Shown: piece by piece, positions 1 through 8,400 of the stretch
Layout: each line of letters starts with the position of its first letter
How positions within the stretch are numbered: position 1 is the first letter of the stretch
Made by a program: the position numbers and the translations under genes
The notes under the pieces: model-generated
Told to the model about the DNA's origin: nothing
The model's database searches: none
The model's input: the letters and a program-made list of their open reading frames with translations, nothing else
Assembly: GCF_014200675.1 (NCBI RefSeq)
Contig: NZ_JACHCI010000011.1
Location: forward strand, 62,001 to 126,000
From: Janthinobacterium saanense
GTDB lineage: Bacteria; Pseudomonadota; Gammaproteobacteria; Burkholderiales; Burkholderiaceae_D
Direction: 5' to 3'
DNA length: 64,000 bases

Positions 1-339
1 CTGCAGGATGCGCGCACGCTTGCGCTTGGCCAGGCCCAGCATATTGATGGCCCCCAGCACGGACGTCTTGGTGGTCGAGGTAGGATCATTCTGATAATGC
101 ACAGGGCTGGCGGGGCAGGCCAGGTTGTAGATACGGTCCACTTCCACATACAGAGGGAGCCAGACGTCGTGACGCAGCAGTTCGAAGCGTTTATGCCCCA
201 GCAGGTGGCGGATATTATCCTTGCTGCCTGTGTAAAAATTATCCACGCATAGCACATCGTGTCCATCGGCAATCATGCGGTCGCACAGGTGGGAGCCAAG
301 GAAACCTGCACCGCCGGTAATCAGTGTCGTTCTTGACAT
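1..339 (-). CDS. NAD-dependent epimerase/dehydratase, UDP-glucuronate decarboxylase-like (N-terminal part)
   Basis: The N-terminal 113 residues are present and the rest lies beyond the left edge. The protein opens [18 protein letters not shown], whose GGxGFxG (residues 9-15) is the Rossmann NAD-binding loop of short-chain extended dehydrogenases. [16 protein letters not shown] and [13 protein letters not shown] that follow are typical of UDP-glucuronate decarboxylases, which make UDP-xylose from UDP-glucuronate. The start ATG (337-339) overlaps the stop of the upstream glycosyltransferase gene (TAATG), so the two are translationally coupled. The link to a glycosyltransferase beside flagellin suggests sugar-nucleotide supply for glycosylation, which is inference. 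Exact substrate is uncertain because the catalytic YxxxK region is outside the window. Confidence 0.85.
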   Translation of the reverse strand, partial: MSRTTLITGGAGFLGSHLCDRMIADGHDVLCVDNFYTGSKDNIRHLLGHKRFELLRHDVWLPLYVEVDRIYNLACPASPVHYQNDPTSTTKTSVLGAINMLGLAKRKRARILQ

Positions 340-2366
340 TATTGCGCTCCTTTCAGGGCAAGCGTCGCCATTTTCTCATGCCACATACCCCAAAGCGCCT
401 CTTCAAAATGGCGCGCAAAGCGGGCAGCGTCATACAGCGGCGAAGCCAGCACCTGCTGGCGCAAACGCTGGCGCAAGGCAGACAGCGCCTCCAGATTTCT
501 CGCAAACTGGCAGGCCTTCGCCACATAGTCAGCGTCATCACTGGCGATCCAGTTCGGCAAACCGGCATTGTGCAGGATGGATTCGCCCAGGTGGGAAAGA
601 AAATCGCTGCCGCGGCGCGTCACGATTGGCACCCCCATCCATAGCGCCTCCATGCTGGTGGTGCCACCTGGATAGGGAAAGGGGTCGAGCACGATGTCGG
701 CCTGCTGATAAGACTCCAGCATCTGCTGTCGCGTACCAGTGCCTTCCATGCGCAAGCGCTGAACCTCGATGCCGTGGCTGGCAAAGCGCGCCGCGGTACG
801 CGCCCGTACGGCGGCATCGTCCAGCTGCTTGGTCTTGAGGAACAGGCGTGACTGGGGTACGGCATGCAGGATGCGCGACCAGGCAGCCACGACAGCATCA
901 TTCATTTTCGTCAGGTTATTGAGACAGGCAAATGTCACATAACCATTTTCCAGCGCCGGCAACGCGGTAACATCGACCTGGAAGCGCGGCTCCGTAAAGC
1001 ATAAATAGCTATCAGGCATACGCCATATTTTTTCGACAAAATGTTCTGTTTCAGTGAATGGCGCGACATAGGTATCGGCCAGCAGATAATCCATTTCCTG
1101 CATGCCCGTTGTCGCAAAATAACCTAGCCAGCTGATCTGCACGGGAGCCGGGCGCCAGGCAAACACGGGCAAACCGTTGTTACCGGTATGGCCGGCCAGA
1201 TCCAACAGCATGTGCACGCCATCGTTTTCAATCAGTTTTGCCGCTGAGTAATCATCCATGCCGGCAATCGGCCGCCAGGCGGCGAAATAGGGTACCAAGC
1301 GCGCCGTCACGGTATCAACATGCACGACGGTGGGATAGGCAATCAATTCCACACGCTGTGGATCAAGCTGGCCCAACAAGGCTTCCAGGAAATGGCCGAC
1401 CGGATGGTTGCTCAAGTCGCCAGACACCATGCCGATACGCAGGCGCCGCGGCTGCGCACTGCACGACCAGTGTGTAAACGGCGTACTCGCCTTGCTGCTG
1501 GCAGCCTTCCCAAAACGCAATGCGTCGGCAAAACGCTTTGCCTTCGTGGCGCGTGCATGGTAGTTTTGCATCAATAATAAATTGCTATGAGCAAGCAAAT
1601 ATCCTGGCTCCATGGCCATGGCATTGCGGCACGCCGTTTCAGCCGCACTCATATTGCCCAATTCTTGCAGGATCACCGCCAGATTGTGCTGCACGCTAGG
1701 ATCACCGGGGAAATAGCGCGCCGCCTTTTGCATGCAGGGCAAGGCTTCGCGCGCACGACGCTGTTGCAGCAAGGTTGCGCCCAGCAGTTTCCATCCATAG
1801 CCGTGACGCGGCTGTTTCCTGGTTATCAGGCGCGCCTCTTGCTCTACCTCCGCATAGCGCCCTTGTCCGAACAGAGCAATCAGCCGCTCCAGTTTCTGCT
1901 CCTCGTCCGATGTATCGTTGACGGGTTTCTCAGTGGCGATGGTCGAGACGACCTCGACACCATCGATTTTGCGCTGTAGCTGGTCAGCCCAGATGTTATC
2001 GAGGCCATGCTGTCGCCCAAGCGCCAGGATCTGCTGCGCCAATGCCTGCTTCCCTGCAAGTAGCAATGCTTCTATATAGTCGAGCCAACTGGCAGCCTGG
2101 TCAGGCCGGACCTCCAACGCGGTGGCAAAGAAAGGCAGGCTGGCATGAGCATTGCCAGCACGTAAGGCAAGCAAGCCAAGCTGGCGGTTGGCATCAGCTT
2201 GGGCGGGTAGCAATTGCAGCACCGCCAGATACAACTGCTCGGCCTCGGCAAATTGCTCATCGCGCACATGTGCATCTGCAACACGCATGGCTTCCTCCAC
2301 GGCCTGCCCGATTTCGTCTGAAGCAGGCAAATTCGCCGCTTCAGCGGCGCCCAGATGCATAGTCAT
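339..2366 (-). CDS. TPR-repeat O-GlcNAc transferase-like glycosyltransferase (SPINDLY/GT41 type)
   Basis: A 675-residue protein. The N-terminal half (about residues 30-270) is built of tetratricopeptide repeats. The C-terminal half resembles the GT41 catalytic region, with [17 protein letters not shown] near residue 310, [20 protein letters not shown], and [19 protein letters not shown] near the nucleotide-sugar site. Related enzymes transfer a sugar from a UDP-sugar to Ser/Thr of proteins. It is divergent from flagellin fliC, which makes flagellin O-glycosylation the leading guess, but nothing in the sequence proves the acceptor. There is no signal peptide, so it is cytoplasmic. A sugar-nucleotide epimerase gene follows with a 1-base overlap. 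Confidence 0.85.
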   Translation of the reverse strand: MTMHLGAAEAANLPASDEIGQAVEEAMRVADAHVRDEQFAEAEQLYLAVLQLLPAQADANRQLGLLALRAGNAHASLPFFATALEVRPDQAASWLDYIEALLLAGKQALAQQILALGRQHGLDNIWADQLQRKIDGVEVVSTIATEKPVNDTSDEEQKLERLIALFGQGRYAEVEQEARLITRKQPRHGYGWKLLGATLLQQRRAREALPCMQKAARYFPGDPSVQHNLAVILQELGNMSAAETACRNAMAMEPGYLLAHSNLLLMQNYHARATKAKRFADALRFGKAASSKASTPFTHWSCSAQPRRLRIGMVSGDLSNHPVGHFLEALLGQLDPQRVELIAYPTVVHVDTVTARLVPYFAAWRPIAGMDDYSAAKLIENDGVHMLLDLAGHTGNNGLPVFAWRPAPVQISWLGYFATTGMQEMDYLLADTYVAPFTETEHFVEKIWRMPDSYLCFTEPRFQVDVTALPALENGYVTFACLNNLTKMNDAVVAAWSRILHAVPQSRLFLKTKQLDDAAVRARTAARFASHGIEVQRLRMEGTGTRQQMLESYQQADIVLDPFPYPGGTTSMEALWMGVPIVTRRGSDFLSHLGESILHNAGLPNWIASDDADYVAKACQFARNLEALSALRQRLRQQVLASPLYDAARFARHFEEALWGMWHEKMATLALKGAQ

Positions 2367-2414
2367 ATTATAAATAAGAAGGTTTGCTACAGCCGATTAT
2401 CGAATCAAGAGGCG

Positions 2415-2441
2415 TGATTGACAAGCAATGCCTGTCAATCA
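2415..2441. repeat. Perfect 9-bp inverted repeat (possible operator)
   Basis: TGATTGACA and TGTCAATCA flank a 9-base spacer. The dyad sits about 50 bases upstream of the glycosyltransferase start and over 200 bases upstream of fliC, a position that suits an operator for the minus-strand gene. It lacks a T-run and is not a terminator. The binding protein is unknown. The inner arms TTGACA/TGTCAA reappear at 48459-48480 with a 10-base spacer. Confidence 0.45.
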
Positions 2442-2629
2442 AGTATGGTGACAATGATCTTAACAGCTTATCTTCTTGCTGCGCACAGGCGAAATGGAGC
2501 AAAAACGAAACGCCGGGACCTGAAAAATATTTCATTTCCACCCTCAAGTTTCCTGAAAAACTGTCGCTTAACGGAAAACAATATTGAGAAATCAGGGTAA
2601 AAAAATAAAATAAAGAACGTTTTCTCCTA

Positions 2630-2656
2630 TCAACTTTTTTAGCCTTACTCCGATAA
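2630..2656 (+). promoter_or_regulatory. Sigma-28 (FliA) promoter of fliC
   Basis: TCAACTTT (2630-2637), an 11-base spacer, then TCCGATAA (2649-2656). Against the enterobacterial FliA consensus TAAAGTTT-N11-GCCGATAA this is 6 of 8 and 7 of 8 matches with exact spacing. Position upstream of flagellin is the classical class 3 arrangement. Confidence 0.85.
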
Positions 2657-2749
2657 ACATTACAACGACGGTTTGATTGCTTCAAAAGAGAGAGGCAGAC
2701 CAACGTGAATAGCACATAGCGCAATGTAGTACCTGTCTGGAGAATTAAC

Positions 2750-4222
2750 ATGGCTGCAGTAATTAACACCAACATCGCTTCCCTGAACGCACAACGCAAT
2801 CTGTCGAGCTCGCAAACGTCCCTGAACACTTCGCTGCAACGCCTGTCCTCCGGCTTGCGCATTAACAGTGCCAAGGATGATGCTGCTGGTCTGGCGATTT
2901 CAGACCGTATGACGTCGCAAATCCGCGGCATGACCCAAGCGACCCGCAATGCAAACGACGGCGTTTCGCTGGCCCAGACGGCCGAGGGCGCACTGTCGAG
3001 CTCGGGCGACATCCTGCAACGTATCCGCGAACTGGCCGTACAATCGTCGAACGCCACCAACTCGTCGAGCGACCGCCAGGCGCTGCAAACCGAGGTAGGC
3101 CAACTGAGCTCGGAACTGAACCGCATCGCCCAAACCACCTCGTTCAACGGCCAGGCGCTGCTGGACGGTACCATGGGTACGGCCAACTTCCAGGTTGGCG
3201 CCGATGCCAACCAATTGATCTCGGCCAATGGCGCGAACTTCCTGACCAATACCTATGGCAACAACCGCGTTCAAAGCGATGCTGTCGCAGCTGGTTCAGC
3301 CACCAAGGTTACAACCACAACCGCCAGCGCGATCACGGTCAACGGCAAGCTGGGTTCGGCAAGCATTGCCACCGACGCAACAAAAGATACGGCAAAATCG
3401 ATCGCCGCTGCCATCAATCAAAAAACCGGTTCGACCGGCGTGACAGCAACCGCCAAGACCGAAGCCAACCTGGGTCTGGCCTCCAGCGGTGCCTATTCGC
3501 TCAAGATCGCTTCGGATAACGCAGCCACTGATCCTGTTACCGTCTCGTTCTCGGTCGGTACCGGTAGCGCCGCAACCGATTTTGCCGCCGGCATCAATGC
3601 CATCAATGCACAATCGGCCAAGACCGGCGTGACCGCCCAGTTCGATGCTACCAACGGTGGTATCAAGCTGACCAACGCCAACGGCTCCGATATCAACATC
3701 ACAGATACCGCCGCCGTGACTACCGGACCAGCACTGAGCGTCAGCACGTATAAAGCCAATGGCAGCACAACGGCAGCCTTCACGGCAACCGGCGGCACAG
3801 CTGTTGCAAACGGCACCATCACTTACGATTCGGACAGCAGCTTCTCCGTTAACGACGCCGGTTCCGGCCTGCTCACGGCCGCAGCTGGCCCGGCATCGAA
3901 GTTGAAATCGGTAGCGGACATCGACGTCACCACCTTCGATGGCGCGCAATTGGCACTGAAGATTACCGACGCTGCCCTGTCGACGGTCAACGGCCAACGC
4001 GCCCAGTACGGCGCCTTGCAATCGCGCTTCTCGTCGGCGATTTCCAATCTGGCGTCGACCACGGAAAACCTGTCCGCATCGCGCAGCCGCATCGTCGATA
4101 CCGACTTTGCGTCGGAAACGGCCAACCTGACCCGTGGCCAGATCCTGCAACAAGCTGGCACCGCCATGCTGGCGCAAGCAAACTCGCTGCCTAACGGCGT
4201 GTTGAGCCTGCTGCGTGGTTAA
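2750..4222 (+). CDS. fliC: Flagellin
   Basis: A 490-residue flagellin, the subunit of the extracellular filament, exported by the flagellar type III system. The conserved N-terminal coil starts [17 protein letters not shown] and includes [19 protein letters not shown]. The region around [10 protein letters not shown] is the conserved D1 helix. The C-terminal coil has [20 protein letters not shown] and ends in [13 protein letters not shown]. The centre (about 180-400) is variable, Thr/Ser/Ala-rich, with flagellin-IN-like stretches ([19 protein letters not shown]). The Ser/Thr-rich centre would offer O-glycosylation sites for the neighbouring GT41-like enzyme. It is transcribed alone from a sigma-28 promoter and ends at a strong terminator. 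Confidence 0.98.
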   Translation: MAAVINTNIASLNAQRNLSSSQTSLNTSLQRLSSGLRINSAKDDAAGLAISDRMTSQIRGMTQATRNANDGVSLAQTAEGALSSSGDILQRIRELAVQSSNATNSSSDRQALQTEVGQLSSELNRIAQTTSFNGQALLDGTMGTANFQVGADANQLISANGANFLTNTYGNNRVQSDAVAAGSATKVTTTTASAITVNGKLGSASIATDATKDTAKSIAAAINQKTGSTGVTATAKTEANLGLASSGAYSLKIASDNAATDPVTVSFSVGTGSAATDFAAGINAINAQSAKTGVTAQFDATNGGIKLTNANGSDINITDTAAVTTGPALSVSTYKANGSTTAAFTATGGTAVANGTITYDSDSSFSVNDAGSGLLTAAAGPASKLKSVADIDVTTFDGAQLALKITDAALSTVNGQRAQYGALQSRFSSAISNLASTTENLSASRSRIVDTDFASETANLTRGQILQQAGTAMLAQANSLPNGVLSLLRG

Positions 4223-4267
4223 TCAGGCTTGATGACGGGAGCCATCCTGTCATAGCGCTGGACTCAG

Positions 4268-4302
4268 TTCCCCTGCCGGATGTATTCGGCAGGGGAATTT
4301 TC
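4268..4302 (+). terminator. Rho-independent terminator of fliC
   Basis: An 11-bp stem (TTCCCCTGCCG at 4268-4278 with CGGCAGGGGAA at 4287-4297) and an 8-base loop, followed by TTTTC. It lies 45 bases after the fliC stop and separates the abundant flagellin message from flaG. Confidence 0.85.
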
Positions 4303-4316
4303 AATAGGAGAGCACC

Positions 4317-4679
4317 ATGACTATCGATATGATAGCGGCCGCTACCACGGCCAGGATAGACAAGAGTTACGCCTCGGATACACCTGCCGCACGCCCGGCA
4401 GCCAGGGCGGCAACGACCGATGCTGTTACGCAACAGCAGAAAAGTGGCGAACCCAGCCGTGACCAACTGAATCAGGCGGTGTCGGAACTGAATCAATCTC
4501 CGCGCATCAAAAACCAGAACCTGCAGTTTTCCATCGATGAAGACAGCAAGCGCACGGTGGTCAAGGTGGTCGACCAGGAAACCAAGGAAGTGCTGCGGCA
4601 AATCCCTACCAAGGAAGCGCTGGAAATTGCCAGGTCCTTTGAAATGGCCAAAGGCCAGCTGATAGACCAGAGTGCCTGA
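4317..4679 (+). CDS. flaG: FlaG family flagellar protein
   Basis: A 120-residue protein with the FlaG signature in its second half: LNQSPRIKNQNLQFSIDED, then VVKVVDQETKEVLRQIP and a final helix. FlaG proteins sit between flagellin and the cap gene in many polar-flagellate bacteria and affect filament length. The exact mechanism is not settled. The first 50 residues are low-complexity Ala/Thr. An AGGAG ribosome site precedes the ATG. It is flanked by terminators on both sides and no separate promoter is obvious, so it may depend on read-through from fliC. Confidence 0.9.
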   Translation: MTIDMIAAATTARIDKSYASDTPAARPAARAATTDAVTQQQKSGEPSRDQLNQAVSELNQSPRIKNQNLQFSIDEDSKRTVVKVVDQETKEVLRQIPTKEALEIARSFEMAKGQLIDQSA

Positions 4680-4736
4680 TCGATGTTTTTGCTACGGTAC
4701 GGGAACCCCAGCGCTGCGAGCAAGCTAAGTCCAGAT

Positions 4737-4772
4737 AGCCAGGTAACACGATTACCTGGCTTCTTTTATATT
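4737..4772 (+). terminator. Rho-independent terminator of flaG
   Basis: AGCCAGGTAA (4737-4746), loop CACGA, then TTACCTGGCT (4752-4761), followed by a T-rich tract. A perfect 10-bp stem between flaG and the fliD promoter. Confidence 0.8.
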
Positions 4773-4842
4773 TTTGGCAATTTCCGCGCAGTAATTTCCT
4801 GAATTCTTCACCGAACTGAAAACAGCGCGGTAAATCCCCCTC

Positions 4843-4869
4843 TCAAGTCCTGATTGATTCTGCCGATAA
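4843..4869 (+). promoter_or_regulatory. Sigma-28 (FliA) promoter of fliD-fliS-fliT
   Basis: TCAAGTCC (4843-4850), an 11-base spacer, then a perfect GCCGATAA (4862-4869). It lies 33 bases upstream of the fliD start, as expected for a class 3 flagellar operon. Confidence 0.85.
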
Positions 4870-4902
4870 CAGCTTATATTAGCGTTTTCCTAGGAGCATT
4901 CT

Positions 4903-7578
4903 GTGGCCATCACTCCAACCTTGTCATCCCCCGGTATCGGCACCAACGGTCTGGACATCAACGCCATCATCGATAAGTTGATGGCGGCGGAATCGCAGCC
5001 ACTCAATACCTACGATAAAAAAACCGCTTCCTACCAGGCAACCCTCAGCGCCATGGGCACCCTGGGCGGCGCAGTCGGCACCTTCCAGAGTTCATTGTCG
5101 GGACTGACGAATGCCAACAATTTCCGCGCCGTCAGCGCCACCCCTGCCGATCCGCTGGTATTGACCGCCACGGCCGGCGCCAAGGCTGTCCCCAGCAACT
5201 ACAATATCAATGTGACCCAGCTGGCGCAGTCGCAGACCCTGACCTCGGGCGGCATGGCCAGCAAGCTGTCGACCATCGGCCTGGGCGCCAAGACCACTAT
5301 TTCATTCCAGCTCGGTTCAGTTGCTGGCGGCACCTTCGGCCTGGCCGGTACCGCGCTCAGCAATACCACCGCACTGACGGGCGTCAGCAATGGCTCCCTG
5401 ACCATCAATGGCACGGCCATTCCTACCGATGCGACCACCAAGAGCGCACGCGCGCTGGCCGACGCCATCAATGCCAAGAGCAGCACCACCGGCGTGACGG
5501 CCACGGCCCAGCCAACCGCCAGCAGCGCCACCATGTTCAACGGTTTTGGCAATGTCTCGACCGGTGCGGACGGCAGTTATTCATTGTCTGTGGGTGGCAT
5601 CGAAATCGTCACCCAAGGCAATGGCGTCGCCGCCGGTAACGGCATCACGGCGGCCTCGCTCGACACCACGCTGGAAGGTCCGAATGCCGTGTCGAATGCC
5701 CTGGCCGCCGCCAATATCACGGTGACAGGCAAGGCTGCCGACGGCACCTTGCAGTTTACGCGTGCCGATGGCTCCAACCTGAATATCGAAGAAGTCGTGA
5801 CGGGCGGCGTGACTGGCGGCATCGGCCATAGCGCCACGGCGACCAACGATGGCTCGAACCTCACCCTCACCAGCACCATCAACCTGGCGTCGAGCAATGC
5901 CAGCCCGATCACGGTAGGCGGCAGCAATCCGGCAGCGGCGGGCTTGACGGCCGGCTCCGGCGGCGCTTACATGAATACCAGCTTTACCCAGGACGGCACG
6001 CAAGCGACGGGCACGGTGGTGATCGATTCGACCAACAATACCTTGCAAGGCATACGCGACGCCATCAATAACGCGGGCCTGGGCGTGACCGCCAGCATCG
6101 TCTCGGACGGCAGCGACAAGCCGTTCCACCTGGTGCTCGCGTCCTCAAAAACCGGCGCCAGCTCGGCCATGAAAATTTCCCTCAGCGGCAGCGATGGCCA
6201 ACCGGCCGATAGCGCGCTGAACGATTTGCTGTCCTACGATGTGGCAGGTGCGCAAAACCTGAAACAGAACAGTGCGGCGCAAAACACCGCCTTCAGCGTC
6301 AATGGCATTCCCATCACCAGCACCTCGAACAGCGTCGACACCGCCATCGAAGGCGTGACCCTGAACATTGCCAAGATCGGCAGTACCAGCCTGTCGGTTG
6401 CCAAAGACACTTCGACTGTCAAGACCAGCATCAATGCCTTCGTCAAGGCATACAACGATCTCAATACGGCGATCAGCAAGATGACCTCGTACGACCCGGA
6501 TACCAAGAAAGGCGGCGTGCTGCTCGGCGACTCGACCGTGCAATCGATACAGAGCCAGTTGCGCCGGCAACTGGGCGCACCGATCACGGGTTTGAACAGC
6601 AATTTGAGCACCCTGAGCCAGGTCGGCATTTCCTTCCAAAAAGACGGCAGCCTGGCGCTCGACAGCAACAAGCTCGATGCTGCCATCAGTGGCAACTTTA
6701 CCGATATTGGCGGATTGTTCTCGGCCTTGGGCAAGGCCACTGACAGCAACGTCGCCTTCACCAGTTCCACTGCCGCCACCAAGCCGGGCAGCTATGACCT
6801 GACCATCACCACCATGGCCAGCCAGGGTTCGCTGACCTCGACGGGCGTGCTGCCGGCCACCACCACCATCGCCAGCGATACCACCTGGAACGTGACGCTC
6901 AACGATACGGTGCCCAGCGTGGCCAAGAATACGGCCACCGTCACCATTCCAGCCGGCACCTACACGCCAGCACAGATGGCCTCGCTGATCCAGTCGTCCA
7001 TCAACGGCGTCAAGGCGTTTTCCGACGTCGGCTCCACCGTCTCAGCCTCGATCGATGGCAGCGGCCATCTGGTGCTGGCCTCGGCACGCTACGGTTCGGT
7101 CTCCAATATCGCGCTCTCCAGCGGTACCGGCACCGGCTTCAATACCCTGTTCGGCACGGCAACTCCCGTCAAGGGCGCCGACGTGGCCGGCACCCTCGGT
7201 GGCCAGCCCGTGGTGGGCTCGGGTCAGACACTGACCGGCGCACCGGGCTCAGACGCCGACGGCTTGAAGATTGAAGTCACGGGCGGCACCACCGGCTCGC
7301 GCGGCACGGTGAGCTTTTCGCAAGGTTATGCCTACCAGCTGAACAATCTGGCCACGTCCTTCCTGGGCACGGATGGCATGATCACCAACCGCAGCAAGAG
7401 CATCAATGACAGCATCAAGAATGTGGCGACCCAGCGCGACAAGTTCAGCGCCAAGCTGACCGATATCGAAGCGCGCTACCGTGCCCAGTTCACGCGCCTG
7501 GACGTGACCCTGAGCAGCCTGCAGTCGACACAAAACTATCTGACCCAGCAGTTGGCATCGATAGCCGCCAACCGCTAA
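4903..7578 (+). CDS. fliD: Flagellar filament cap protein (hook-associated protein 2)
   Basis: An 891-residue FliD, long for the family (commonly 450-700). FliD caps the filament tip and guides flagellin polymerisation. The start is GTG, preceded by TAGGAG six bases upstream. The N-terminal FliD_N region contains SPGIGTNGLDINAIIDKLM. Two flagellin-IN-like stretches follow (near residues 180 and 385). The core contains FVKAYNDLNTAISKMTSYD and GGVLLGDSTVQSIQSQLR. The C-terminus is a coiled coil ending YLTQQLASIAANR. Extra length lies in the 130-370 region and in a beta-rich segment at about 640-790, probably surface-exposed domains. It heads a fliD-fliS-fliT operon. Confidence 0.96.
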   Translation: MAITPTLSSPGIGTNGLDINAIIDKLMAAESQPLNTYDKKTASYQATLSAMGTLGGAVGTFQSSLSGLTNANNFRAVSATPADPLVLTATAGAKAVPSNYNINVTQLAQSQTLTSGGMASKLSTIGLGAKTTISFQLGSVAGGTFGLAGTALSNTTALTGVSNGSLTINGTAIPTDATTKSARALADAINAKSSTTGVTATAQPTASSATMFNGFGNVSTGADGSYSLSVGGIEIVTQGNGVAAGNGITAASLDTTLEGPNAVSNALAAANITVTGKAADGTLQFTRADGSNLNIEEVVTGGVTGGIGHSATATNDGSNLTLTSTINLASSNASPITVGGSNPAAAGLTAGSGGAYMNTSFTQDGTQATGTVVIDSTNNTLQGIRDAINNAGLGVTASIVSDGSDKPFHLVLASSKTGASSAMKISLSGSDGQPADSALNDLLSYDVAGAQNLKQNSAAQNTAFSVNGIPITSTSNSVDTAIEGVTLNIAKIGSTSLSVAKDTSTVKTSINAFVKAYNDLNTAISKMTSYDPDTKKGGVLLGDSTVQSIQSQLRRQLGAPITGLNSNLSTLSQVGISFQKDGSLALDSNKLDAAISGNFTDIGGLFSALGKATDSNVAFTSSTAATKPGSYDLTITTMASQGSLTSTGVLPATTTIASDTTWNVTLNDTVPSVAKNTATVTIPAGTYTPAQMASLIQSSINGVKAFSDVGSTVSASIDGSGHLVLASARYGSVSNIALSSGTGTGFNTLFGTATPVKGADVAGTLGGQPVVGSGQTLTGAPGSDADGLKIEVTGGTTGSRGTVSFSQGYAYQLNNLATSFLGTDGMITNRSKSINDSIKNVATQRDKFSAKLTDIEARYRAQFTRLDVTLSSLQSTQNYLTQQLASIAANR

Positions 7579-7600
7579 GCCCCATCATCAGGAGAAACAC

Positions 7601-8053
7601 ATGTTTGGAACCCAACAACGCGGCGTGAATGCCTACGCCAAGGTCGGCCTGGAGACGGGCATCAGCTCGGCCTCGCCGCACAAGTTGATCGTGATGCTGT
7701 TCGACGGCGCCCTGGTGGCCGTGCTCAGCGCGCAGATGCACATGAAATCGGGCAATGTGCCGGAAAAAGGCAAGTCCATCTCGAAAGCCATCCAGATCAT
7801 CGACAATGGCTTGCGCGCCAGCCTGGACAAAAAAGTGGGCGGCCAAATAGCCGAAGGCCTGGACTCGCTGTATGAATACATGAGCGCGCGCCTGCTGACT
7901 GCCAATCTGAATAACGACCTGGGCATGCTGGAAGAAGTGCAGCGATTGTTGTCCGACCTGCGGGAAACCTGGAATGCCATCGGCCCTGCCCCTGCCGCTG
8001 CCGCCGCCCCCGGCGCCGATTTGAAACGTATGCCTAGCCTTGCGAGCGCCTGA
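7601..8053 (+). CDS. fliS: Flagellin export chaperone FliS
   Basis: A 150-residue cytoplasmic chaperone that binds the flagellin C-terminus before export. The family hallmark is the N-terminal NAYAKVGLETGISSASPHKL followed by IVMLFDGAL. The rest is a four-helix bundle, and the last 25 residues are a Pro/Ala-rich extension. It lies 22 bases after fliD with an AGGAG ribosome site and is followed 3 bases later by fliT. Confidence 0.96.
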   Translation: MFGTQQRGVNAYAKVGLETGISSASPHKLIVMLFDGALVAVLSAQMHMKSGNVPEKGKSISKAIQIIDNGLRASLDKKVGGQIAEGLDSLYEYMSARLLTANLNNDLGMLEEVQRLLSDLRETWNAIGPAPAAAAAPGADLKRMPSLASA

Positions 8054-8056
8054 TCC

Positions 8057-8383
8057 ATGATGACGAATCAAGAAGTGTTGAACACCTACGAAGCCATGCA
8101 AACCCTGACAGGCCAGATGGTGGCCGCCGCCGGCAACGCCGACTGGGACCAACTGGAAGTGCTGGAACAGCGCGTCACCGCGCACGTGGCGGCGCTGAAG
8201 GCGAATGAAGAACAGGTGGTGCTGGAAAGCACAGGCCGCCAGCGTAAGGTGGCCATGATCAAGCAGATGCTGGAAGACGACCGCAAGATCCGCGATCTGA
8301 CCATGCCCTGGATGGCGCAACTGTCTAAGCTGATCAATAGCACCGGCACGGAACGACGCCTGGCCAACGCCTACGGCGTTTAA
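8057..8383 (+). CDS. fliT: FliT-like flagellar chaperone
   Basis: A 108-residue, all-helical protein without a signal peptide, placed directly after fliS where FliT normally lies. FliT chaperones the cap protein FliD and, in enterics, also restrains FlhDC. The sequence (NTYEAMQTLTGQMVAAAGNA, then a central LEVLEQRVTAHVAALK helix) fits the FliT family, but FliT proteins diverge greatly, so identification leans on position. Confidence 0.8.
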   Translation: MMTNQEVLNTYEAMQTLTGQMVAAAGNADWDQLEVLEQRVTAHVAALKANEEQVVLESTGRQRKVAMIKQMLEDDRKIRDLTMPWMAQLSKLINSTGTERRLANAYGV

Positions 8384-8400
8384 AGACGGGCGGGGGCGGC

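Larger units (their letters stand above)
2367..2749. other. Divergent intergenic region between the glycosyltransferase gene and fliC
   Basis: This 383-base gap is richer in A+T than its surroundings. It holds a perfect 9-base dyad (2415-2441) near the glycosyltransferase start and the sigma-28 promoter of fliC (2630-2656). A second TCAAGTTT at 2543-2550 has only a poor -10 partner at the right spacing. No credible gene is seen. The fliC leader from the predicted start of transcription to the ATG is roughly 85 bases. Confidence 0.7.

Noticed and set aside
2543-2569. TCAAGTTT-N11-GTCGCTTA as a second sigma-28 promoter of fliC
   Set aside because: The -35 is good, but the -10 matches only 5 of 8 and lacks the CGATAA core. 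The site at 2630 is far better.
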